From Tistrella mobilis (GTDB taxonomy: Bacteria; Pseudomonadota; Alphaproteobacteria; Tistrellales; Tistrellaceae): a DNA stretch of 64,000 nucleotides. Position numbers and translations under genes: made by a program. Shown here piece after piece: positions 60,279-64,000 of the stretch (the first letter of the stretch is position 1; the number at the start of each line of letters is the position of its first letter). The DNA is taken from the NCBI RefSeq assembly GCF_041468085.1, contig NZ_CP121017.1, positions 4,852,687 to 4,916,686 of the forward strand, given 5' to 3'. Below the pieces are notes generated by a model. That model did no database searches, had not been told where the DNA came from, and was given only the letters and a program-made list of their open reading frames with translations.

Positions 60279-61142
60279 ATGCCAGAGCTGCCCGAAGTCG
60301 AAACCGTGCTCAGGGGCATCGCCCCCAGGATGATCGGACGCCGCCTCGTCGAAGTCGAGGCGCGGCGCCCGGATCTGCGTCGCCCGCTGCCCGCCGGTTT
60401 CGTGCAGCGGCTGACAGGCCGTGCCGTGATCGCGGCGGATCGTCGCGCCAAGTATCTGCGCCTGCATCTGGAGGGGGGCGAGACGCTGATCGTCCATCTG
60501 GGGATGTCCGGCCGGCTGGTGATCGAGGATGCGCCGCCGCCGGTCGCGTTCCATCACGGCCCGTCGACGGCCGTGGCGGATGCGCCCCATACCCATGTCG
60601 TCTTCCGCCTGGACGACGGCACCCGGATTCTGTTTGCCGATCCGCGCCGGTTCGGGCTGATGGACATCGCCGCCACCGACGATCTGGACGCCCATGACCT
60701 CTTCGCTCATCTGGGGCCGGAGCCGCTCGGTAACGGTTTTTCGGGCCCCTATCTCGCCCGAGTCTTCGAGGGGCGGCGGGCGCCCGTGAAGGCATTGCTG
60801 CTGGATCAGCGCGTGGTCGTGGGGGTGGGCAACATCTATGCGAGCGAGAGCCTGTTCGAAGCCGGCATCCACCCGGCCCGCAGTGCCGGAACCCTGTCGG
60901 CCGATGATTGCGACCGGCTGGCGGCGGCGGTCCGCGCGACGCTCGACCGGGCGATCACGGCCGGAGGGTCCACACTCAGGGATTTCGTCGGCGCCTCGGG
61001 CGAACTCGGCTACTTCCAGCACAGTTTCCGGGTCTACGACCGGGCCGGCGCCCCCTGTTCGCGGGAGGGCTGCGGCGGTACCATAGAGCGTGCCGTTCAG
61101 TCGAACCGCGCCACCTATTTCTGTTCCCGGTGTCAGGCATGA
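60279..61142 (+). CDS. mutM: Formamidopyrimidine-DNA glycosylase (Fpg)
   Basis: Repairs 8-oxoguanine and other oxidised bases. The start [10 protein letters not shown] carries the catalytic Pro2 and Glu3; Lys is in [11 protein letters not shown]; the helix-two-turn-helix is [21 protein letters not shown]; the C-terminal zinc finger has CSREGC and CSRC. 287 aa. Its stop overlaps the next start (ATGA at 61139-61142). Confidence 0.97.
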   Translation: MPELPEVETVLRGIAPRMIGRRLVEVEARRPDLRRPLPAGFVQRLTGRAVIAADRRAKYLRLHLEGGETLIVHLGMSGRLVIEDAPPPVAFHHGPSTAVADAPHTHVVFRLDDGTRILFADPRRFGLMDIAATDDLDAHDLFAHLGPEPLGNGFSGPYLARVFEGRRAPVKALLLDQRVVVGVGNIYASESLFEAGIHPARSAGTLSADDCDRLAAAVRATLDRAITAGGSTLRDFVGASGELGYFQHSFRVYDRAGAPCSREGCGGTIERAVQSNRATYFCSRCQA

Positions 61143-61561
61143 CCGTTTTCCGGACCATGATCGTCCTTGCGGCGCTCGCGATCGCCGGCCCCATGACCGC
61201 CGGTCTCAGCCCCGTTGAGGCCGCCGACACAGAATTTCTGGGGCAGGTGGAAGATCTGCCACTGGCTCCGGGCCTCGCCGAGGACGCGGGGGGCTTTACG
61301 TTTGACAAGCCCGACGGGCGTATCGTAGAGGCTTACGCAGTTGGTCGTGTGACCGGTGCGCAGGTGATGCGCTTCTACCGCGACGCCCTGCCCCAACTGG
61401 GCTGGCGCGAGGTCGGGGGTGCTGCCGCTGCATCCGGTGCCGGTATCGCCGCCTTCACCCGCGGCACCGAGCGCCTGACGATCGACACGGCCGAGCAGTC
61501 CTCCGGCCGTCTGGTCGTGCATTTCGTGCTGGCACCTGCAGAGGGTGCTGCGCGCCCCTGA
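61139..61561 (+). CDS. Small secreted protein of unknown function
   Basis: 140 aa with a clear signal peptide ([22 protein letters not shown]...EA) and a conserved-looking core, [28 protein letters not shown] and [18 protein letters not shown]. Similar short exported proteins sit between mutM and an enoyl-CoA hydratase gene in other alphaproteobacteria as I recall them, but no function is known to me. The ATG at 61139 overlaps the mutM stop by 3 nt, so it is co-translated. Confidence 0.72.
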   Translation: MTVFRTMIVLAALAIAGPMTAGLSPVEAADTEFLGQVEDLPLAPGLAEDAGGFTFDKPDGRIVEAYAVGRVTGAQVMRFYRDALPQLGWREVGGAAAASGAGIAAFTRGTERLTIDTAEQSSGRLVVHFVLAPAEGAARP

Positions 61562-61709
61562 CAGCCAGGCTCCCGCCCCTGCCGGGAGGCCGCCGGGCGT
61601 CGGAACGTCAGTCTTCATCGACCGGCTTCGGGACCAGGCAGGCGGCGAAGGATCCCGCATCCGCCGCCCCGGTGAAGCCGGCGCGGGATCGCGGAGGGAG
61701 CAGACCCAC

Positions 61710-62483
61710 ATGTCCTACAAGAACATCCTGGTCGACACGCGCGGCGCCGTCGGGCTTATCCAGCTCAACCGGCCCAAGGCGCTGAACGCGCTCTGCGCCG
61801 AACTGATCGAGGAGCTGAATGCGGCGCTCGACGCCTATGAGGCGGATCCCGCGATCGGCGCAATCGTGCTGACCGGCAGCGAAAAGGCTTTTGCAGCCGG
61901 TGCCGACATCAAGGAGATGCTGCCCAAGTCCTTCCAGGACGTCTACATGGAGGACTTCATCTCGCGCTGGGAGCGGGTGACCCGCTGTAAGAAGCCGGTG
62001 ATCGCGGCGGTCTCCGGTTATGCGCTCGGCGGCGGCTGCGAGCTCGCGATGATGTGCGATTTCATCCTGGCGGCCGAGAATGCGAAGTTCGGCCAGCCCG
62101 AGATCAATCTCGGCACCATTCCGGGATCGGGCGGCACCCAGCGCCTCACCCGTTTCGTCGGCAAGTCCAAGGCCATGGAAATGTGCCTGACCGGCCGGAT
62201 GATGGATGCCGAGGAAGCCGAGCGTGCGGGGCTGGTCAGCCGGATCGTGCCGGTGGCCGAGCTGCTCGACGAGGCGCTGAAGGTCGCCCAGGCCATTGCC
62301 GCAAAGTCGTTGCCTTCGGTGATGATGGCCAAGGAGGCGGTCAATGCCGCCTATGAGACCACGCTGACCCAGGGCGTGCGCTTCGAGCGCCGCCTGTTCC
62401 ATTCGAGCTTTGCGCTTGAGGATCGCCGCGAAGGCATGACCGCCTTCTCGGAGAAGCGCGAGCCCCAGTTCAAAAACCGCTGA
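61710..62483 (+). CDS. Enoyl-CoA hydratase/isomerase
   Basis: Crotonase-fold enzyme of beta-oxidation. The oxyanion hole lies in [12 protein letters not shown] and [13 protein letters not shown], and the catalytic glutamates in GGCELAM and [20 protein letters not shown]. 257 aa from ATG 61710 with GGAGGGAG about 10 nt upstream; the long upstream open frame is not family-like. It resembles the short-chain (EchA8/crotonase) type. Confidence 0.92.
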   Translation: MSYKNILVDTRGAVGLIQLNRPKALNALCAELIEELNAALDAYEADPAIGAIVLTGSEKAFAAGADIKEMLPKSFQDVYMEDFISRWERVTRCKKPVIAAVSGYALGGGCELAMMCDFILAAENAKFGQPEINLGTIPGSGGTQRLTRFVGKSKAMEMCLTGRMMDAEEAERAGLVSRIVPVAELLDEALKVAQAIAAKSLPSVMMAKEAVNAAYETTLTQGVRFERRLFHSSFALEDRREGMTAFSEKREPQFKNR

Positions 62484-62606
62484 CCCGCTGACCAGATCTC
62501 GCCGGCCAGCTACGACACGGCACCGTGTCGGCGGGAATCGCAGTGGTTGCACGGCAACGGCCGTCGGCGTTCCGGACGGAGCGCTTTCGGCTTTGCCGAT
62601 AACGTC

Positions 62607-62635
62607 TTGACTCAATCGTGGACCGCACCTATCGT
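62607..62635 (+). promoter_or_regulatory. Promoter of rpsT
   Basis: TTGACT (62607-62612) and TATCGT (62630-62635) with a 17-bp spacer, 51 nt before the rpsT start. The best sigma-70-like promoter in the window by spacing and -35. Confidence 0.75.
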
Positions 62636-62686
62636 CCGCGGCCTGAGTTTCCCTTTGTCCCGAACGTATCCGAAGGGCCGACCCTG

Positions 62687-62956
62687 ATGGCCAATCATGT
62701 CTCCGCCGAGAAGCGTATCCGTCGCAACGCGCGCCGGGCCGAAATCAACGGCGCTCGTATCAGCCGCATCCGCACCTTCGTGAAGAAGGTGGAAAAGGCC
62801 CTTGCTCTGGGCGACAAGGATGCCGCCGTCGCCGCTTTCGCCGTCGCCGAGCCGGAACTGCGTCGCGGCGTGAACAAGGGCGTGCTGCACGGCAACACCG
62901 CCTCGCGCAAGATCTCGCGCCTCAGCGCGCGCGTGAAGGCGCTGTCGCAGGCCTGA
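62687..62956 (+). CDS. rpsT: 30S ribosomal protein S20
   Basis: 89 aa, fully basic, with the S20 pattern [21 protein letters not shown] and [25 protein letters not shown] 62687 is the conserved start; the frame is open to 62618 but passes through the promoter. It has its own promoter and terminator. Confidence 0.97.
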   Translation: MANHVSAEKRIRRNARRAEINGARISRIRTFVKKVEKALALGDKDAAVAAFAVAEPELRRGVNKGVLHGNTASRKISRLSARVKALSQA

Positions 62957-63055
62957 GCCCGCGGCGGTCCGATGCCGGATGATGGCTGGAATCCGGGGCT
63001 CCGGAACCTTCGGCCGTGATTCTTCGCATATGATCGCAGGCAGCCCGACAAGCTT

Positions 63056-63092
63056 CGACGCACGGTATGCGATACCCGCATACCGTGCGTCG
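63056..63092 (+). terminator. Long hairpin terminator after rpsT
   Basis: A perfect 16-bp stem, CGACGCACGGTATGCG (63056-63071) with its complement (63077-63092), and a 5-nt loop, followed by TTGTGTCGG. It is 100 nt after the rpsT stop. The rest of the gap to the next gene (63093-63505) shows no gene, DnaA box or repeat that I can support. Confidence 0.7.
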
Positions 63093-63505
63093 TTGTGTCG
63101 GGGTAATGCGTTGCGTCAAAAGATCGCGTTCGCATTTCGGACCCGTTGCCAGCCGCACGGCCCGGGGCTAGTCTAGGCCCCATCGAATGCAGGTCCGTCC
63201 CCACAGCGGCCGAGCGTACCGGAGGTTCCGGACCGGATGCCTGATCAGGCAGCTGATCCACTGGACCCGAGGTGTGCCCGCCGGCGGTTCCGACCGACCT
63301 GTTTCCCAAGCCTTTCGAAGAGCGGATGTGGACGTCGCGTCGTTCGATGCATGAACATCGAATGATGACGCAGAGGCTTTGTCCGCAGGGGGCCCCAGGG
63401 CCTGACCGTGCGGATCCCGTGGCCCCGGGCCATGCGCGTGTCCTTTGTCTGTCGCGTCCCCCATCCCTTCGTCCTGATCTGCCAGAGGAGCCACGAGGCG
63501 ACGCC

Positions 63506-63976
63506 ATGGCCAGCACCGACGACATCCGCCGCAACGCATCGGCCCGTACGGGCGCCCAGGCCGGCTATGCCGGCGACGTCACGCCCGAAGAGGCGTGGGC
63601 TTTTCTGGAGCAGCAGCCCGACGCGGTTCTGGTCGACGTGCGCACCCGCGAGGAATGGATGTTCGTGGGCCTGCCGCTGCTCCAGCCCCTGGGCAAAGAG
63701 CCGCAGCTGATTTCGTGGCAGGTCTGGCCGCAGATGGCGCCCAATCGCGACTTCACCAATGCGCTGGCCGAGGCCGGTGTCGGCCGCGAGCAGCCGGTGC
63801 TGTTCTTGTGCCGCAGTGGCGCTCGCTCGCGGGCTGCGGCCATCGCGGCCACGGCTGCCGGGTATGAAACGGCGTTCAACGTTGCAGGCGGGTTCGAGGG
63901 GGATGTCGGCCCCGACGGGCACCGCGGTACGGTCAACGGCTGGAAGGCGGCGGGGCTGCCCTGGTTCCAGAACTGA
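63506..63976 (+). CDS. Rhodanese-like sulfurtransferase
   Basis: A 156-aa single-domain rhodanese. TPEEAWAFLEQQPDAVLVDVRTREEW is the N-terminal half; the active-site Cys is in VLFLCRSGARSRAAA, a six-residue loop (CRSGAR) typical of sulfurtransferases rather than phosphatases. ATG 63506 follows CGAGGCG; the frame is open to 63272 without similarity. Probable role in sulfur transfer or thiol detoxification; partner unknown. Confidence 0.9.
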   Translation: MASTDDIRRNASARTGAQAGYAGDVTPEEAWAFLEQQPDAVLVDVRTREEWMFVGLPLLQPLGKEPQLISWQVWPQMAPNRDFTNALAEAGVGREQPVLFLCRSGARSRAAAIAATAAGYETAFNVAGGFEGDVGPDGHRGTVNGWKAAGLPWFQN

Positions 63977-64000
63977 CCCGACCGCCCGTCACCGCCGTGT

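Noticed and set aside
62957..63505. Replication origin near rpsT
   Set aside because: No TTATCCACA-type DnaA boxes, no AT-rich unwinding stretch and no dnaA gene; the one striking element is a terminator hairpin.

Overview
The window reads as a contiguous piece of a high-GC alphaproteobacterial chromosome. Gene content and order point to the Rhodospirillales and their relatives (Tistrella/Azospirillum-like): MucR, Fur and Irr regulators, ornithine-lipid genes, the metK-trmB-rimP-nusA-ylxR-infB-rbfA-truB-rpsO-pnp block, ubiE-ubiB-coaBC-dut, and a mutM-(secreted protein)-enoyl-CoA hydratase-rpsT run. The genus is an inference; nothing in the sequence proves it. Almost all of it is vertically inherited core genome. 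I see no insertion sequence, prophage, CRISPR array, integron, tRNA or rRNA.

Layout. 1-1365: 3' part of an acyl-CoA synthetase, then a terminator. 1590-8204: the phosphate regulon pstSCAB-phoU-phoB behind a three-repeat Pho box, without phoR. 8298-12469: LysE-type exporter, trpS, and a TauE exporter/Alph_Pro_TM/universal stress protein cassette. 12472-19712: a class III adenylate cyclase, then soxR divergent from a DoxX/membrane-fusion/RND efflux operon resembling mexGHI, with a sox box inside a 19-bp promoter spacer, followed by nfuA. 19731-24592: a glucosaminidase, a diacylglycerol-kinase-like protein with an extra C-terminal domain, an SDR, a VanX-like dipeptidase, tsaB and rimI. 24611-28239: TusA-like protein, mucR, fur, and olsB-olsA. 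28344-34365: miaB-phoH-ybeY-corC-lnt, tightly packed. 34672-37419: XRE regulator, SAM-II riboswitch, metK, trmB. 37485-48199: rimP leader with an early terminator, rimP-nusA-ylxR-infB-rbfA-truB, rpsO and pnp. 48527-52954: nitronate monooxygenase-like protein, irr, rubrerythrin, SH3 protein, 2-hydroxyacid dehydrogenase. 53018-60199 (minus strand): ubiE, ubiB, coaBC, dut, Rrf2 regulator, cysK, moeB and a DsrE protein. 60279-63976: mutM, a secreted protein, enoyl-CoA hydratase, rpsT and a rhodanese.

How it works together. Phosphate uptake has its own transport, feedback and response-regulator genes, and olsBA makes phosphorus-free lipids. Iron and redox control appears several times: Fur, Irr next to a peroxide-handling rubrerythrin, and SoxR next to an efflux pump and the Fe-S carrier NfuA. 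Methionine/SAM and cysteine metabolism each carry visible local regulation (SAM-II aptamer before metK; Rrf2 gene beside cysK). The centre is the transcription/translation block.

The items most worth a second look are the SAM-II aptamer about 150 nt ahead of metK, the rimP leader that meets a strong terminator before the gene, the in-frame fusion on the lipid kinase that carries a near-perfect internal ribosome binding site, the 54-bp coding repeats in infB with a related repeat tail in pnp, and the SoxR-controlled pump. I did not find a clearly new multi-gene system.
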